From contig NZ_JACHHG010000001.1 of NCBI RefSeq assembly GCF_014202645.1, positions 372,001 through 436,000 on the forward strand: a stretch of DNA of 64,000 nt, written 5' to 3'. The translations under genes were made by a program, and so were the position numbers. Positions 16,585-26,974 of the stretch are shown in pieces. The stretch's first letter is position 1, and the number at the start of each line of letters is the position of its first letter. Origin of the DNA: Deinobacterium chartae (GTDB lineage Bacteria; Deinococcota; Deinococci; Deinococcales; Deinococcaceae). The notes below the pieces were generated by a model. That model was not told the origin of the DNA and ran no database searches. It saw nothing but the letters and a program-made list of their open reading frames with translations.

Positions 16585-18621
16585 ATGACCAACCGACTGG
16601 CCACCGAGACCAGCCCCTACCTGTTGCAGCACGCCGACAACCCGGTGGACTGGTATCCCTGGGGCGAGGAGGCTTTCGCCCGCGCCCGCGCCGAGAACCG
16701 GCCGATCCTGCTCTCGGTCGGTTATTCCACCTGCCACTGGTGCCACGTGATGGCCCACGAGAGCTTCGAGAACCCCGAGATCGCCCGGCTCATCAACGAG
16801 CATTTCGTACCGGTCAAGGTGGACCGCGAGGAACGCCCGGACGTGGACGCCATCTACATGGCTGCGGTACAGGCCATCAGCGGGCAGGGCGGCTGGCCCA
16901 TGACCGTCTTCTTGACCCCCGATCTCGAGCCGTTCTACGCCGGCACCTACTACCCGCCCGAAGACCGCTTTGGCCGCCCGGGCCTGCCCCGACTGCTGCT
17001 CTCGCTGTCCGACGCGTGGCACAACCGCCCGGACGACGTGCAGGCCAATGCCCGCCAGCTCACCGAGTTCGTACGCAGTCAGGTTCCCGGCCCCGGGCGC
17101 GCGGTGGACCTCGACCCCAACTTGGCCGAACGGGCACGGGCCAACCTCGAGGCGCGCTTTGACGCGCGCTGGGGCGGTTTCGGAGAGGCGCCCAAGTTTC
17201 CGCCGCCGACCACCCTCGACTTTCTGATGAGCCACCACCGCCGCACCGGATCGGGCCTGGAGATGGTCACCCGTACCCTCGAGGGCATGATGCAGGGCGG
17301 GCTGTACGACCATCTCGGCGGCGGCTTCGCGCGCTACTCCACCGATGCCGAGTGGCGCGTCCCACACTTTGAGAAGATGCTGTACGACAACGCGCAGCTG
17401 GTCCGCAGCTACCTGCACGCCTACCAGCTCAGCGGCCGCGCCGATTTCCTGCGGGTGGTACGCGACACGCTCGCATACCTCGAGCGCGAGATGCGCTCGC
17501 CCGAGGGCGGCTTCTACTCGGCGCAGGACGCCGACAGCGAGGGCATCGAGGGCAAGTTCTACGTGTGGACTCCGCAGGAACTGCGCGCGGCGCTGGGCGA
17601 GGACGCGCCCCTGGCCGAAGCCTACTTCGGGGTATCCGAGGCGGGTAACTTCAGCGACCCGCACCACCCCGAGTTCGGTCGCCGCAGCGTCCTGACCGCC
17701 GAACGTTCGCTAAACGAGGTCGCTGCCCGGCTGGGAACGGACGTGGAGCAGGCCGCCGCGCGCCTCGAGGTCGCCCGCCGGAAGCTGTGGGAGGCGCGCG
17801 AGCGCCGCGTGCGTCCGGGCCGCGACGACAAGGTGCTGACCTCGTGGAACGGGCTGGCCTTGGCCGCCTTCGCCGAAGCCGCCCGGGTGCTGCGCGACCC
17901 GCACTACCTCGAGGTGGCGCGCGCCGCCGCGCGCTTTGCGCGCCAGCACCTGCGCACCCCCACCGGCGGGCTCTACCACACCTACAAAGACGGGCGCGCG
18001 CACGTCGAGGGACTGCTCGAGGACCTGGTCCTCTACGGCCTGGGACTGGTGGAGCTGTACCGCGCGGGCGGCGACCTCGCCGACTTGATCTGGGCGCGAG
18101 AACTGTGGCAGCAGGCCCTGCAGGACCACTGGGACGAAGTCTCGGGCAGCTTCTACTCGACCCGGGCCGACAGCGGCCTGCTGGCCCGCCCGCACTCGAG
18201 CTTCGACGCGGCGATTCTGTCGGACAACGCCGCCGCCGCCCTGCTGGGCCTGTGGATCTCGCGCTATTTCGGCGACGCGGACGCCGAGGAGCGGGCGCGC
18301 CGGGTGGTGGGCAGCCAGATGGGACAGATGCTCTCGGCTGCGGTCGGCTTCGGCGGCCTGTGGCAGGCTTTCGAGTTCCTGCTGGCCCCGCGCGCCGAGG
18401 TGGCCGTACTGGGCAGTCCCGAGCGACGCGAAGCGCTCGAGGCGGCCCTGGGTCGGCGCTACCTGCCCTTTGTGGCCATCGCTCCGGCCGAACACGGCGG
18501 CGGTCTGCCGCTGCTCGAGGAACGCAGCGGCGATGGCGTGGCCTACGTGTGCCGCGACCTGGCCTGCGATCTGCCCGCCCGGGATGTGCCCACCCTCGAG
18601 GCACAGCTCGAGGCGCTGTGA
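16585..18621 (+). CDS. Thioredoxin-domain protein of the DUF255 (YyaL/SSP411) family
   Basis: This 678-aa protein combines an N-terminal thioredoxin-like domain, with the family motif STCHWCHVM at about residues 50-58, and a long C-terminal alpha/alpha-barrel resembling glycoside-hydrolase-type six-hairpin folds. Conserved family blocks are present: NPVDWYPWG near the start, [11 protein letters not shown] near 105, [12 protein letters not shown] near 258 and [14 protein letters not shown] near 410. The biochemical role of the family is not established; its mammalian member is a spermatogenesis-associated protein. The last 4 nt overlap the start of a sirtuin gene (GTGA), so the two are co-translated. 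There is no signal peptide. Confidence 0.92.
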   Translation: MTNRLATETSPYLLQHADNPVDWYPWGEEAFARARAENRPILLSVGYSTCHWCHVMAHESFENPEIARLINEHFVPVKVDREERPDVDAIYMAAVQAISGQGGWPMTVFLTPDLEPFYAGTYYPPEDRFGRPGLPRLLLSLSDAWHNRPDDVQANARQLTEFVRSQVPGPGRAVDLDPNLAERARANLEARFDARWGGFGEAPKFPPPTTLDFLMSHHRRTGSGLEMVTRTLEGMMQGGLYDHLGGGFARYSTDAEWRVPHFEKMLYDNAQLVRSYLHAYQLSGRADFLRVVRDTLAYLEREMRSPEGGFYSAQDADSEGIEGKFYVWTPQELRAALGEDAPLAEAYFGVSEAGNFSDPHHPEFGRRSVLTAERSLNEVAARLGTDVEQAAARLEVARRKLWEARERRVRPGRDDKVLTSWNGLALAAFAEAARVLRDPHYLEVARAAARFARQHLRTPTGGLYHTYKDGRAHVEGLLEDLVLYGLGLVELYRAGGDLADLIWARELWQQALQDHWDEVSGSFYSTRADSGLLARPHSSFDAAILSDNAAAALLGLWISRYFGDADAEERARRVVGSQMGQMLSAAVGFGGLWQAFEFLLAPRAEVAVLGSPERREALEAALGRRYLPFVAIAPAEHGGGLPLLEERSGDGVAYVCRDLACDLPARDVPTLEAQLEAL

Positions 18622-19355
18622 ACGCAGCGGGGCTGCGCGCGGCGCGCGACCGGCTGCGACGGGCCGCGCGCGTCGCGGTGCTGACCGGTGCCGGGGTCTC
18701 GAAGGAATCGGGCATTCCCACCTTCCGGGAAGCGCAGACCGGTCTGTGGGCGCGCTTTTCTCCGGAAGAGCTCGCCTCGCCCCAGGCCTACCGCCGCGAC
18801 CCCGAGCAGGTGTGGCGCTGGTACGCCGAGCGCTACCGCAACTGCATACGGGCCGAACCCAACCGCGCACACCGCCTGCTGGCCGACCTCGAGATGCGCC
18901 GTCCCGAAGCGCTGCTGCTGGTCACGCAGAACGTGGACGGCCTGCACGCGCGCGCCGGGTCGCAGCGCGTACAGGAACTGCACGGCAACCTGACGCAGGC
19001 CCGCTGCGAACGCTGCCAGCGCACCGCACCGCTGGGCGACCCGGATACGCTCGAGCTGCCGCCCCCTTGTCCGCACTGCGGGTCACCCATGCGGCCCAAC
19101 GTGGTGTGGTTCGGAGAAAACCTGCCTTCCAGCGCCCTCGAGGCGGCTTATGTCGCCTTCCTCGAGGCCGAGGTGGCGCTGGTGATCGGGACGTCCGGGG
19201 TGGTGGAGCCCGCGGCGAGCCTGGCGCGCCTGACCGCTCAGCAAGGCGGCTTGGTGATCGAGATCAATCCCGAGGCGACCCCGCTGAGCGCTTACGCGAA
19301 CCTCTCGCTGCGCACCGGGGCCAGCGAGGGCTTAAGCCGCCTGCTGGACGACTGA
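18618..19355 (+). CDS. Sir2-family NAD-dependent protein deacylase
   Basis: This 245-aa sirtuin removes acyl groups from lysine using NAD+. The NAD-binding [14 protein letters not shown] lies near residue 23. TQNVDGLH near 103 and catalytic ELHG near 118 follow, with four zinc-binding cysteines as two CxxC pairs (CERC, CPHC), then WFGE and GTSGVVEPA. The segment WYAERYR near 73 contains the Tyr-x-x-Arg pair that in CobB/SIRT5-type enzymes binds succinyl or malonyl lysine, so desuccinylation is likely (inference). The GTG start overlaps the stop of the DUF255 gene. It belongs to the class III bacterial sirtuins by length. Confidence 0.92.
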   Translation: MNAAGLRAARDRLRRAARVAVLTGAGVSKESGIPTFREAQTGLWARFSPEELASPQAYRRDPEQVWRWYAERYRNCIRAEPNRAHRLLADLEMRRPEALLLVTQNVDGLHARAGSQRVQELHGNLTQARCERCQRTAPLGDPDTLELPPPCPHCGSPMRPNVVWFGENLPSSALEAAYVAFLEAEVALVIGTSGVVEPAASLARLTAQQGGLVIEINPEATPLSAYANLSLRTGASEGLSRLLDD

Positions 19356-19387
19356 CGGGCAGGTCGGTCAACACCAAGGTACCGAAA

Positions 19388-19415
19388 CGGCCGGGAGGGA
19401 ATATCCTCCCGGCCG
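19388..19415 (-). terminator. Terminator of the phosphohexomutase gene (possibly bidirectional)
   Basis: Eleven-bp arms (19388-19398 with 19405-19415) flank a 6-nt loop between convergent genes. On the minus strand GTTT follows the stem. Confidence 0.6.
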
Positions 19416-19427
19416 GGCAACGGGCAC

Positions 19428-20846
19428 TCAGCGAAACGCCCTGACCCTCGAGGTGGCCTCCTCGAGCAGCGCGCGCTGGGCCTCGGGGCTGCTCGCCTCC
19501 ACGTATACCCGCACCAGCGGCTCGGTGCCCGAGGCGCGCAGCAAGGCCCACGCGCCCGAAGCCAGCGCAAGCTTCACGCCGTCGCGGGTCATGACCTCGC
19601 GCACCGGATCCCCGGCCAGCTCGGTCCAGCTTGCGGCGTGGGCCATAAAGGCGTCCTTGTCAAAGCCGGCTTCCAGGTGCAAGTCGTTGCGGTCGTAAAA
19701 GTGTCGGAAGCCGGTGTCGGCCTCGAGGTCTGCGAACAGCGCACCCAAGCTCTTGCCCGAGCGGGCAACCGCCTCGAGCAGCAGCAGCGAGTTCAAGATG
19801 CCGTCCCGCTCGGGCAGGTGACCCCGGACCGCCAGACCGCCCGACTCCTCGCCGCCGATCAGGACCGTCTGGTCCGGGTCGCTTTGGCCGCGCAAGACGG
19901 CGTCGGTGATGTACTTGAAGCCCACCGGGGTTTCCTCGAGGTCCAGGCCCAGACGGGCAGTCAGCAGGTTGATCAGGGTGCTGGTGGAGACGGTTTTGAC
20001 CACCCGTCCGCGCAGTCCACGGTCGTGCAGGTGCTTTAGCAGCACCGCAAAGATCTGGTGCGAGTTGAAAAAGTGGCCTCCGGCGGTCACCGCACCCACC
20101 CGGTCGGCGTCGCCGTCGGTCACCGTGCCGAACACCGGGTCCTGCTCGGTGGCCAGTACCGCCGAGAGGCTCTCTAGGTTCTGCGGGATCGGCTCGGGGT
20201 TCACGCCGTAAAACAGCGGATGGGGTACGCCGTGCACCGCACGCACCTCGACCGGCAGCTTGGCGTGTTTGACGTAGCCCTCGATCCAGCCGGCCCCGGC
20301 CCCGCCCATGGCGTCGTGATAGATCACGCCACGATAAGCGCGCAGCACCTCGAGGTCGAGGACCCGGTCCAGAGCGGCGTAGTACGCCTTACGCACGTCA
20401 AAGCCCCGGATCGGGTTCTTCTCCGGATTCCATGCGGGCGTGGGGCGCAGGCGGGTCAGTTCCGCCTCGATGCCGGCCGCTATCTCGGGCGTGGCCGAGC
20501 CGCCGTAAGCACCTTTGATCTTGTAACCGTTGTACAGCGGCGGATTGTGCGACGCGGTGATCATCACGCCGCCCGCCGCCTCGAGGTGCACCACCGCAAA
20601 CGAGAGCACCGGGGTGGGGACGTAAGCGGTGGCCAGCAGCACCTCGAGGCCGTTGGCCGCCAGGGTCTCGGCCGCGACCCGGGCAAAATTGGGCCCCTGA
20701 AAGCGGGTGTCATAGCCGATCACCACCCGCTGCGCGCCTTGGGCGAGCAGGTACTGGGCATGGGCCTGAGCCACGGCGCGCACGTTGGCGTAGGTGAAGT
20801 TCTCGGCGATGATGTCACGCCAGCCGTCCGTTCCGAATCTGATCAT
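19428..20846 (-). CDS. Phosphoglucomutase/phosphomannomutase family protein
   Basis: This 472-aa alpha-D-phosphohexomutase interconverts hexose 1- and 6-phosphates through a phosphoserine. The four family signatures are all visible: FGTDGWR at residues 4-10, active-site TASHNP near 98, the metal-binding loop DGDADR near 242, and the phosphate-binding [12 protein letters not shown] near 440. The sugar-binding loop reads GGEESGG near 330. The length fits the archaeal/bacterial PGM/PMM class. GGAGGA is 3 nt before the ATG. Glucose versus mannose or glucosamine specificity cannot be decided from the sequence. It is monocistronic. Confidence 0.92.
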   Translation of the reverse strand: MIRFGTDGWRDIIAENFTYANVRAVAQAHAQYLLAQGAQRVVIGYDTRFQGPNFARVAAETLAANGLEVLLATAYVPTPVLSFAVVHLEAAGGVMITASHNPPLYNGYKIKGAYGGSATPEIAAGIEAELTRLRPTPAWNPEKNPIRGFDVRKAYYAALDRVLDLEVLRAYRGVIYHDAMGGAGAGWIEGYVKHAKLPVEVRAVHGVPHPLFYGVNPEPIPQNLESLSAVLATEQDPVFGTVTDGDADRVGAVTAGGHFFNSHQIFAVLLKHLHDRGLRGRVVKTVSTSTLINLLTARLGLDLEETPVGFKYITDAVLRGQSDPDQTVLIGGEESGGLAVRGHLPERDGILNSLLLLEAVARSGKSLGALFADLEADTGFRHFYDRNDLHLEAGFDKDAFMAHAASWTELAGDPVREVMTRDGVKLALASGAWALLRASGTEPLVRVYVEASSPEAQRALLEEATSRVRAFR

Positions 20847-20985
20847 GGGTCCTCCGTGCGCAATTCACGCGAAGGCGGGCCGTGAGCCCGCCGTTTACCC
20901 CATCATACCCGCAGGCGCGGCGGAACCCGGGGACAGCCCTTCCCCTCCTTCACGGTTCTCACCGACGGCTCCGCAGGCTAAGGGT

Positions 20986-21792
20986 ATGCGCCGCTTACAC
21001 CTCGCTCCTTCCCTGCTCGCAGCTGCGACGCTCACCGGCCTGATGGTGTACAACAGCTACCGCCCCCGCATCACCCGCCACCGCCTCAGCCTGCCCGGGC
21101 TGCGCGCCCCGCTGAGGCTGGTCCAGCTCAGCGACTTGCACTACGGCCTGTTTCTGCGCGAAGGCAGCCTGCGGGCATGGGTAGAGCGCGCCTTGCAGCT
21201 CGAGCCCGACGCGGTGGTGATCACCGGGGACCTGCTCGACCAGAGCGGACACCAAAACCCTGCCCCGCTGCTCCGGGCCCTGAGGCGGCTGCGCCCCCCG
21301 CTGGGCGTATGGGGCGTGTGGGGCAACCACGACCGCACCCGCTGCGGGCCGCAACTCGAGGCTTTCGGGCAGGAACTGGCGGCCAGCGGAGTACGCATGC
21401 TGGTCAACTGCGGCGCGGCGCTGCGCGACGACCTGTACCTGGCCGGCGTGGACGACCTGTGGACCGGACGGCCCGACCTCGAGGCGGCCCTGAAGGACCG
21501 GCCCCCGAAGGCCGCCTGTGTGCTGCTGTGCCACCACCCGGACCTGCTGCCGCAGCTGCCCGCACGGATCGGCCTGACCCTGTGCGGGCACACGCACGGC
21601 GGGCAGATTCAGCTGCCGCTGCTGGGGGCCGTATACACCGGCTCCGCTTGGGGCCAGCGCTACCTGGGGGGCTGGGTGCCGGCCCGCTCGCCCGCCTACG
21701 TCTCACGCGGACTGGGCACCAGCGGCTTGCCGCTGCGCTGGAACTGCCCGCCCGAAATCGCCGTATTCGAGCTGCTGCCCCGCAGCCCCTAA
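20986..21792 (+). CDS. Membrane-anchored metallophosphoesterase (YkuE/YaeI-like)
   Basis: This 268-aa calcineurin-fold phosphoesterase has all metal-ligand motifs: SDLHYG near residue 47, GDLLDQ near 80, GNHDR near 110, a LLCHHPD histidine near 184 and CGHTHGGQIQLP near 202. GHTHGGQ is typical of the YkuE/YaeI subfamily, which includes UDP-2,3-diacylglucosamine and phospholipid-related hydrolases. The N-terminus has one hydrophobic segment after MRRLHL, with no cleavage site, so it is probably a membrane anchor. The start is chosen at the ATG before this segment; longer frames have no support. The substrate is unknown. Confidence 0.88.
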   Translation: MRRLHLAPSLLAAATLTGLMVYNSYRPRITRHRLSLPGLRAPLRLVQLSDLHYGLFLREGSLRAWVERALQLEPDAVVITGDLLDQSGHQNPAPLLRALRRLRPPLGVWGVWGNHDRTRCGPQLEAFGQELAASGVRMLVNCGAALRDDLYLAGVDDLWTGRPDLEAALKDRPPKAACVLLCHHPDLLPQLPARIGLTLCGHTHGGQIQLPLLGAVYTGSAWGQRYLGGWVPARSPAYVSRGLGTSGLPLRWNCPPEIAVFELLPRSP

Positions 21793-21806
21793 GCGCCCCC
21801 ACAAAA

Positions 21807-23036
21807 TCAGCTCTGGGCCAGCCCTGAGCGCTGGGCGCGCCGGAATGACACCGCGGCGGTCACGGTGGCCAGCACGGTCAGGACCGCTCCGAAGAAGAAG
21901 GCGATGCCGGGAACCTCGAGCGGTGCCCGGTCGCCGGTGAAGTAGGCGAACAGCGCAGTAGCCGCCAGCGGACCGAATACTCCCGTCAGCGAGCTGAGAC
22001 TCGCGATCGCTCCCTGCACGGCTCCCTGTTCCTGCGCGCTCACCTCGCCGGCGATCAGGCCCTGGGCTGCCGGTCCCGCGATGCCGCCCAGCCCTCCGAG
22101 GAGCAGCACCGCGTACATCATCCATCCCTGGGTGGCCAGACCGTACATCACGAAAGCGGCGGCACTGATGATCAGGCCCAGCACGATGGCACGCCGCTCA
22201 CCCAGGCGCGGGATCAGCAGTCCGACCAGCCCGCCTTGTACCACGACCGCCATCACACCCACCAGCATCAGCGAGAAGCCGTTTTGTAGGGCGTCCCAGC
22301 CGAAACGGTAGCCGGTGAACAGCACCCAGGTGCTTTGCAGGGCGTTCTGGGCCAGACCCACCAGCACGATGGTGATGGTCAGACCCAACACGACCGGGTA
22401 GCGGGTGATCGCCCCCAGGCTGCCCACCGGGTTGGCCCGGGCCCAGCCGAAGGGCCGGCGGTTCTCGGGGCGGTGCGACTCGGGCAGCACGAAATAACCG
22501 TACAGGGCGTTGATCAGGGCCAGGGCCGCCGCGAAATAAAACGGCAGGCGCAGGTCGATGTTTCCCAGCACCCCGCCCAGCGCCGGACCGATGATGAAGC
22601 CCACCCCGAAGACCGCGCCGAGCAGACCGAAGTTACGGGCGCGGTCTTCGGGCGTGCTGACATCGGCAATATAGGCGTTGGCCACCGTGATGTTTGCCCC
22701 CGTGATGCCCGCGATCACCCGGCCTACGAACAGGATTGCCAGACTGGGGGCCAGCGCCAGCAACAGGTAATCGAGACCGGCTCCCAGCAGCGAGAGCAGC
22801 AGGACCGGACGGCGCCCGTACTGGTCGCTGAGGGCTCCCAGAATCGGGGCGAACACGAACTGCATGGCCGCGTACACCGCGATAAAAGCACCGTAGTAAC
22901 CCGAGGCCAGGCTGCGGTTCCCGCCCAGCAACTCGGTCACCAGTTCGGGCAGGATGGGAATGACCAGCCCGATACCCAACATGTCAATCAGCAGGGTCAC
23001 CAGAATAAACGCCATACCGGCCTGACGCTTTCGCAT
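21807..23036 (-). CDS. MFS multidrug/tetracycline-type exporter (TCR/Tet family)
   Basis: This 409-aa protein has twelve predicted membrane helices and acts as a proton-coupled drug exporter. Motif A between helices 2 and 3 reads [14 protein letters not shown], the signature of the DHA1 group, and the loop between 4 and 5 carries [11 protein letters not shown]. The spacing and the [15 protein letters not shown] opening match the TetA group. AAGGAA lies 5 nt before the ATG at 23036, which I prefer over the in-frame TTG at 23054. Natural substrates cannot be told. Its neighbours give no resistance-cassette context, so this is probably a chromosomal housekeeping exporter. Confidence 0.88.
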   Translation of the reverse strand: MRKRQAGMAFILVTLLIDMLGIGLVIPILPELVTELLGGNRSLASGYYGAFIAVYAAMQFVFAPILGALSDQYGRRPVLLLSLLGAGLDYLLLALAPSLAILFVGRVIAGITGANITVANAYIADVSTPEDRARNFGLLGAVFGVGFIIGPALGGVLGNIDLRLPFYFAAALALINALYGYFVLPESHRPENRRPFGWARANPVGSLGAITRYPVVLGLTITIVLVGLAQNALQSTWVLFTGYRFGWDALQNGFSLMLVGVMAVVVQGGLVGLLIPRLGERRAIVLGLIISAAAFVMYGLATQGWMMYAVLLLGGLGGIAGPAAQGLIAGEVSAQEQGAVQGAIASLSSLTGVFGPLAATALFAYFTGDRAPLEVPGIAFFFGAVLTVLATVTAAVSFRRAQRSGLAQS

Positions 23037-23238
23037 AAACTTCCTTTCCGGCAACCGGCGGAGCGGATCCGTACCCTGGGCTCACGCGAGCGAACCCAGC
23101 GGTCACGAGCAAAAACCCCGGTACCAGCAGCCGTTTTTCCAGGGAAAAGCGCACCTCACTGCGAGCGGAGCACAACAAACTCAGTCTGCAAAAAAGGTCG
23201 CCTTCCCGGCCAGAGCCAGACAGCGTAGAGCCCCGAGC

Positions 23239-23287
23239 GCCCGGCGTATGGACAACCCGCCAAGAACCGGTTGTCCCTACGCCGGGC
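23239..23287 (-). terminator. Long hairpin after the amidase-like gene
   Basis: Arms of 18 positions with one mismatch (23239-23256 with 23270-23287) and a 13-nt loop lie just downstream of the minus-strand gene ending at 23302. Confidence 0.55.
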
Positions 23288-23301
23288 AGCAGCTCTCCGG
23301 T

Positions 23302-24912
23302 TCAGTACATTCCGGCATAAAAACGCGGCGGCCCCGGAAGCTGCGGCAACTCGAGGGCTGCCGCAACCCGCAGCAGCAAGCTCTCGCCGTGCGCGGCCGA
23401 CATCAGCCCGACCGACAGCGGCAGCCCCAGTTCATCTTGCCCGCTGGGCAGGTTCAGGGCAGGCAGGCCCAGCAAGCAGGCCAACATTTCCAGATAGGTA
23501 CCCCGCAGGCTCAGCGCCGGATCGAGGTGACCCCGCTGTCGGGCGACGCGACTCGCCACCTGCGCCGAACGTGGGTGCGGCATCGCGTGCACATCGGCCC
23601 GGTCGAACAGCGCCGTGGCCACGCGCCGGACCCGCCCGGTCAGCTCGCGCAGACGCCGCCGCTCCGACCCGGACAGCGACGCGCCCAAGTGCAGCAGCAC
23701 CCGCGTCTCGGCCGGCAGCGCCGAAAGCTCGCGCGCACGCAGCAGATCACCGTACTGCTCGGCCGCCTCGAGCAGCAGGTTCGCAACCGTGATCACCGGA
23801 ACCTGCCGGGCATACGGAGCCTCGAGGGGAACCAGCCGGGCTCCCTGGCTGCGCAGGTGCCCCAACCCGCGTTCGAAAGCTGCGCGGGCCGCCGGTTCGG
23901 CCTGATCGAGCAAGCCTGGAAAGTAACCGATGCGTACGCCGATCACCCCGCCCGAGGCAACGGACGCCTCGGGCGGATGCTTGGCACAGGCCTCGAGGAG
24001 CAGCGCCGCGTCGGTCACGCTGTCCGCTATGAAAGCCACCGTGTCGAACGCGGGGGCCAGCGGCAACAGCCCGGCCCGTGACACCTGACCGGTTCCCGGC
24101 TTCAGTGCCACGGCGCCGCACAACGCCGCCGGCCTGCGCGCCGAGGTGCCGCTGTCACTCGCCACGGCCAGCGGCACCAGCCCGGAAGCGACCACCGCCG
24201 CCGCCCCGCCCTGTGCGCCGCCGGGCAGACGCCGTACGTCGTAGGGGTGCAGGAGCGGGGTGCGCGGATGAATGCCGGAGGAGCCCAGGCCCAGCTCCTG
24301 CGCCTGGGCCTTGCCCACGATCAATGCTCCTGCCCCGCGCAGGCGGGCAACCACGTCAGCATCCCGCGCTTCGCTCACGCGGCCCCGCAGCCGCTCCTCC
24401 ATGCCCCCCAACCCCTCGACCGTCAGGGTATCGGCTATCGCGACCGGTATGCCATCCAACGGCCCCAGCGAACGCCCTTGGGCGTAGCGCAGGCTCGAGG
24501 CCGCTGCGGCCTCGAGCAGGGCTTCGGGATCCAGCGACACCAGCGGCAAAAAGCCGTGCGACGCCCAGGCGGCGGTCTGGGCCAGCAGCACCTCGGCCAC
24601 CTCGAGGGGGGTGGTCTTGCCGAGCAGGTAGCGTTCGCGCAGGGCGGTGGCTTGCGAGCGTCCGGCGAAGGTCCGGTAGGCGACCTGACCGTCCGGGGCG
24701 TGCTCGCGGGCAGGTCCCAGCGCCGTCTCGGCTCCGGGGGCCTCGGCGAACAGCCCGGTCAGGCCCCAGCGCCTGCGCAGCGCACGCGCCGCCCAATGGC
24801 GCAGCAGCGGTCGGTCCAGACTCCAGGCGGTGAGTTCCAGCGGCAGTCCCTCGAGGACTCCGGAAGACGGGGTGGGGAAAGAAGTAACGCGGCGCCTCAG
24901 CCGTTGGAACAT
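23302..24912 (-). CDS. Amidase-signature-fold protein lacking catalytic Lys and cis-Ser (probable pseudoenzyme)
   Basis: This 536-aa protein has the amidase-signature fold, but the Ser-cisSer-Lys triad is broken. The usual GIPVxVKDN block reads GIPVAIADT, so Lys is Ala. The glycine-rich loop GGSSGGS reads GGAQGGA, so the cis-Ser is Ala. Only the nucleophile position is kept (DSGTSARRP, normally DTGGSIR). The fold-forming parts (DADVVARLRGAGALIVGKAQ, AALCGAVALKPG) are well preserved, so the protein is probably folded and selected. An N-terminal addition of about 90 residues precedes the domain. The mRNA is leaderless (TAAGAT 5 nt before ATG). A structural or regulatory role, perhaps with the divergent true amidase, is inference. 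Confidence 0.82.
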   Translation of the reverse strand: MFQRLRRRVTSFPTPSSGVLEGLPLELTAWSLDRPLLRHWAARALRRRWGLTGLFAEAPGAETALGPAREHAPDGQVAYRTFAGRSQATALRERYLLGKTTPLEVAEVLLAQTAAWASHGFLPLVSLDPEALLEAAAASSLRYAQGRSLGPLDGIPVAIADTLTVEGLGGMEERLRGRVSEARDADVVARLRGAGALIVGKAQAQELGLGSSGIHPRTPLLHPYDVRRLPGGAQGGAAAVVASGLVPLAVASDSGTSARRPAALCGAVALKPGTGQVSRAGLLPLAPAFDTVAFIADSVTDAALLLEACAKHPPEASVASGGVIGVRIGYFPGLLDQAEPAARAAFERGLGHLRSQGARLVPLEAPYARQVPVITVANLLLEAAEQYGDLLRARELSALPAETRVLLHLGASLSGSERRRLRELTGRVRRVATALFDRADVHAMPHPRSAQVASRVARQRGHLDPALSLRGTYLEMLACLLGLPALNLPSGQDELGLPLSVGLMSAAHGESLLLRVAAALELPQLPGPPRFYAGMY

Positions 24913-24917
24913 GGCTC

Positions 24918-24923
24918 ATCTTA
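24918..24923 (-). promoter_or_regulatory. -10 box TAAGAT, leaderless promoter of the amidase-like gene
   Basis: On the minus strand TAAGAT ends 5 nt before the ATG at 24912. Confidence 0.55.
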
Positions 24924-25122
24924 ACGGACCAGCCCCCTCTCCCGCTGAGATGACACTCATGAAAAAGACCCTGTGCGCCGTCTTTTCAGGAGGCCGCCAG
25001 CGGGCGACCGCACGGTGCGCTCTCCTGCCGGTCTTAATCCACGGGCATGTCAGCGCTGCGCCCCCGCCCTCCAGCTCCCCTCCTCGGTAGGCAGGAATCC
25101 GCTTCCCAGCCGCCCCTGCACT

Positions 25123-25128
25123 TATGAT
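25123..25128 (+). promoter_or_regulatory. -10 box TATGAT, leaderless promoter of the amidase gene
   Basis: TATGAT ends 6 nt before the ATG at 25135. Confidence 0.5.
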
Positions 25129-25134
25129 GGCCGC

Positions 25135-26571
25135 ATGCCCCATACCCTCTCTGCCCGGCAGCTTCAAGCCATGCTCACCGACGGGTCCCTGACCTCGAGG
25201 GCCCTTGCGGCCCTGCTGCTCGAACGCATTCAGCGCTACGACCCGACCTTGCGCGCCGTGATCGAAACGAACCCACGGCTCCTCGAGGAGGCCGAGGCCC
25301 TGGACGCCGAGCGGCGCAGCAGCGGCCCGCGCGGTCCGCTGCACGGCATTCCGGTACTGGTCAAGGACAACATCGACACCCAAGCTCCGCTGCACACCAC
25401 CGCAAACTCGAGGGCGCTGGCCGGTTACTCCCCGGCCCAGGACGCCTTCTTGGTGCAGCGGTTGCGCGCGGCTGGAGCGCTGATCCTGGGCAAGGCCAGC
25501 CTGACCGAGTTCGCCAATTTCGTGACCGTGGGCATGCCTTCGGGCTACGGCTCGCTGAACGGCCAAACGCTCAACCCCTACGGACGCAGCTTTGACGTGG
25601 GCGGATCGAGCTCGGGCAGCGCCGCCGGCGTGGCGGCCGGTTACGCGCCGCTCTCGGTGGGCACCGAGACGTCCGGCTCGATCCTGAACCCGGCCAGCCA
25701 GTGTTCGCTGGTGGCCGTCAAGCCCACGGTAGGCCTGATCAGCCGCAGCGGCATCATTCCTATCGCCGCCAGTCAGGACACGGCGGGCCCCATGGGCCGC
25801 AACGTGCACGACGTGGCGATGCTGCTCGAGGTGCTGGCCGGGGCGGACCCGCAAGACGAGGCGACCCGGAGTGCTCCCGAGATCCCGCGCTACACGGACC
25901 TGCTCGACCCAGGTGCGCTGCGCGGCGTGCGCCTGGGCGTGCCGCGCCGCAGCTTTACCGATCGCCTCTCCCCCGAGGGTGCGGTGCTGTTTGAGCGCGC
26001 CCTTGAGGACCTGCGCGCCGCCGGAGCGGAGCTGGTTGACCCCTGCGACCTCGAGAGCGCCGAGGCGCTGCAGGGCACCACTTTCGACGTGCTGATCTAC
26101 GAGTTCAAGCGCGATTTGAACCGCTACCTGCAGCACCTGCCCGCCCCGTATCCCCGCAGCCTCGCCGAGCTGATCTCGGTGTACGAGGCCGATCCGGAAC
26201 GCATGCTGCGTTACGGTCAGGTGCTGCTGCTCGCCGCGCAGGCCACCAGCGGAACCCTGCAGGAGCGCGCCTACACCTACGCGCGCGAGCGCGACCTCGC
26301 CCTCTCCCGCGCGGGCGGCATCGACGGAGCCCTCGAGCAGCACGGCGTTGAGGCGCTGGTGTTCCCCGAGTTCTGGGGCTGCTCGGTTGCGGCCAAGGCC
26401 GGTTATCCCTCGGTGACCGTTCCGGCGGGCTACCAAGAGGGCGGCAAACCTTTCAACCTGACCTTCTGCGCCAGCGCCTACAGCGAGGCCAGCCTGCTGC
26501 GCTTCGCCTACGCCTACGAGCAGGCTACCCTGCATCGCCGCGACCCCGACCTCGAGGCCCTGCTGGCGTGA
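25135..26571 (+). CDS. Amidase (amidase-signature family)
   Basis: This 478-aa amidase has the intact triad. The Lys is in [11 protein letters not shown] near residue 76, the cis-Ser in [10 protein letters not shown] near 155, and the nucleophilic Ser in [12 protein letters not shown] near 180. It hydrolyses a carboxylic amide; peptide amides, aryl amides or nitrile-derived amides are all possible. The [11 protein letters not shown] form resembles peptide-amidase-like members and not GatA, and no GatB/GatC is near. There is no signal peptide. The ATG at 25135 is supported by the -10 box 6 nt upstream. The stop overlaps the next gene (GTGA). Confidence 0.9.
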   Translation: MPHTLSARQLQAMLTDGSLTSRALAALLLERIQRYDPTLRAVIETNPRLLEEAEALDAERRSSGPRGPLHGIPVLVKDNIDTQAPLHTTANSRALAGYSPAQDAFLVQRLRAAGALILGKASLTEFANFVTVGMPSGYGSLNGQTLNPYGRSFDVGGSSSGSAAGVAAGYAPLSVGTETSGSILNPASQCSLVAVKPTVGLISRSGIIPIAASQDTAGPMGRNVHDVAMLLEVLAGADPQDEATRSAPEIPRYTDLLDPGALRGVRLGVPRRSFTDRLSPEGAVLFERALEDLRAAGAELVDPCDLESAEALQGTTFDVLIYEFKRDLNRYLQHLPAPYPRSLAELISVYEADPERMLRYGQVLLLAAQATSGTLQERAYTYARERDLALSRAGGIDGALEQHGVEALVFPEFWGCSVAAKAGYPSVTVPAGYQEGGKPFNLTFCASAYSEASLLRFAYAYEQATLHRRDPDLEALLA

Positions 26572-26954
26572 CCCTGCCGCCCGCCCGCCCGCTGAAGCTG
26601 CGCTACCTGCCCGAAGCGCAGGCCATGGCCCTGCTGACCTTCTACGGCCTCGAGCCCTCTGCTCTCGAGGCCCAGGTGCAGAAGATGATCGTGCGGCGCG
26701 ACCTCGAGGGCCTGCTCGAGGCGTTCGGGAACAGCGTGTGGCACCTGAGCCTGAGGCGGCGGCTCTACCGTGAGCGCCGCCCGTACTGCGCGCTGCGCGC
26801 CGAGGTGCGCGATTCAGCGGCGGGCCTCGAGGCGGTTGGCCCCGAGTTTGACCTGTTCGGGCACTGCCTCTGGGCCGAGCGGTCCGCCTGCCTGCCCGCG
26901 CTGGTGCTGCTGCGCTCGCCTGAAAACGGGGTGGCGGGCTTGGCCCTCGCCTGA
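26568..26954 (+). CDS. Protein of unknown function (128 aa), coupled to amidase
   Basis: I do not recognise this 128-aa protein. The GTG start at 26568 overlaps the amidase stop by 4 nt, so it is translated with that gene. The product is soluble and rich in Leu, Arg and Glu, with a helical first half (LEAQVQKMIVRRDLEGLLE) and two cysteines close to tryptophan in the second half. Codon use matches its neighbours. The 3' end of the gene itself forms half of an 11-bp hairpin with the end of the convergent MFS gene, so the terminator is built from coding sequence. Confidence 0.6.
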   Translation: MTLPPARPLKLRYLPEAQAMALLTFYGLEPSALEAQVQKMIVRRDLEGLLEAFGNSVWHLSLRRRLYRERRPYCALRAEVRDSAAGLEAVGPEFDLFGHCLWAERSACLPALVLLRSPENGVAGLALA

Positions 26955-26974
26955 AGCCTCAGGAGGCGAGGGCC
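26942..26974. terminator. Hairpin spanning both stop codons of convergent genes
   Basis: Eleven-bp arms (26942-26952 with 26964-26974) overlap the ends of both flanking genes, which lie 4 bp apart. There is no U-tract. It probably terminates both transcripts. Confidence 0.5.
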
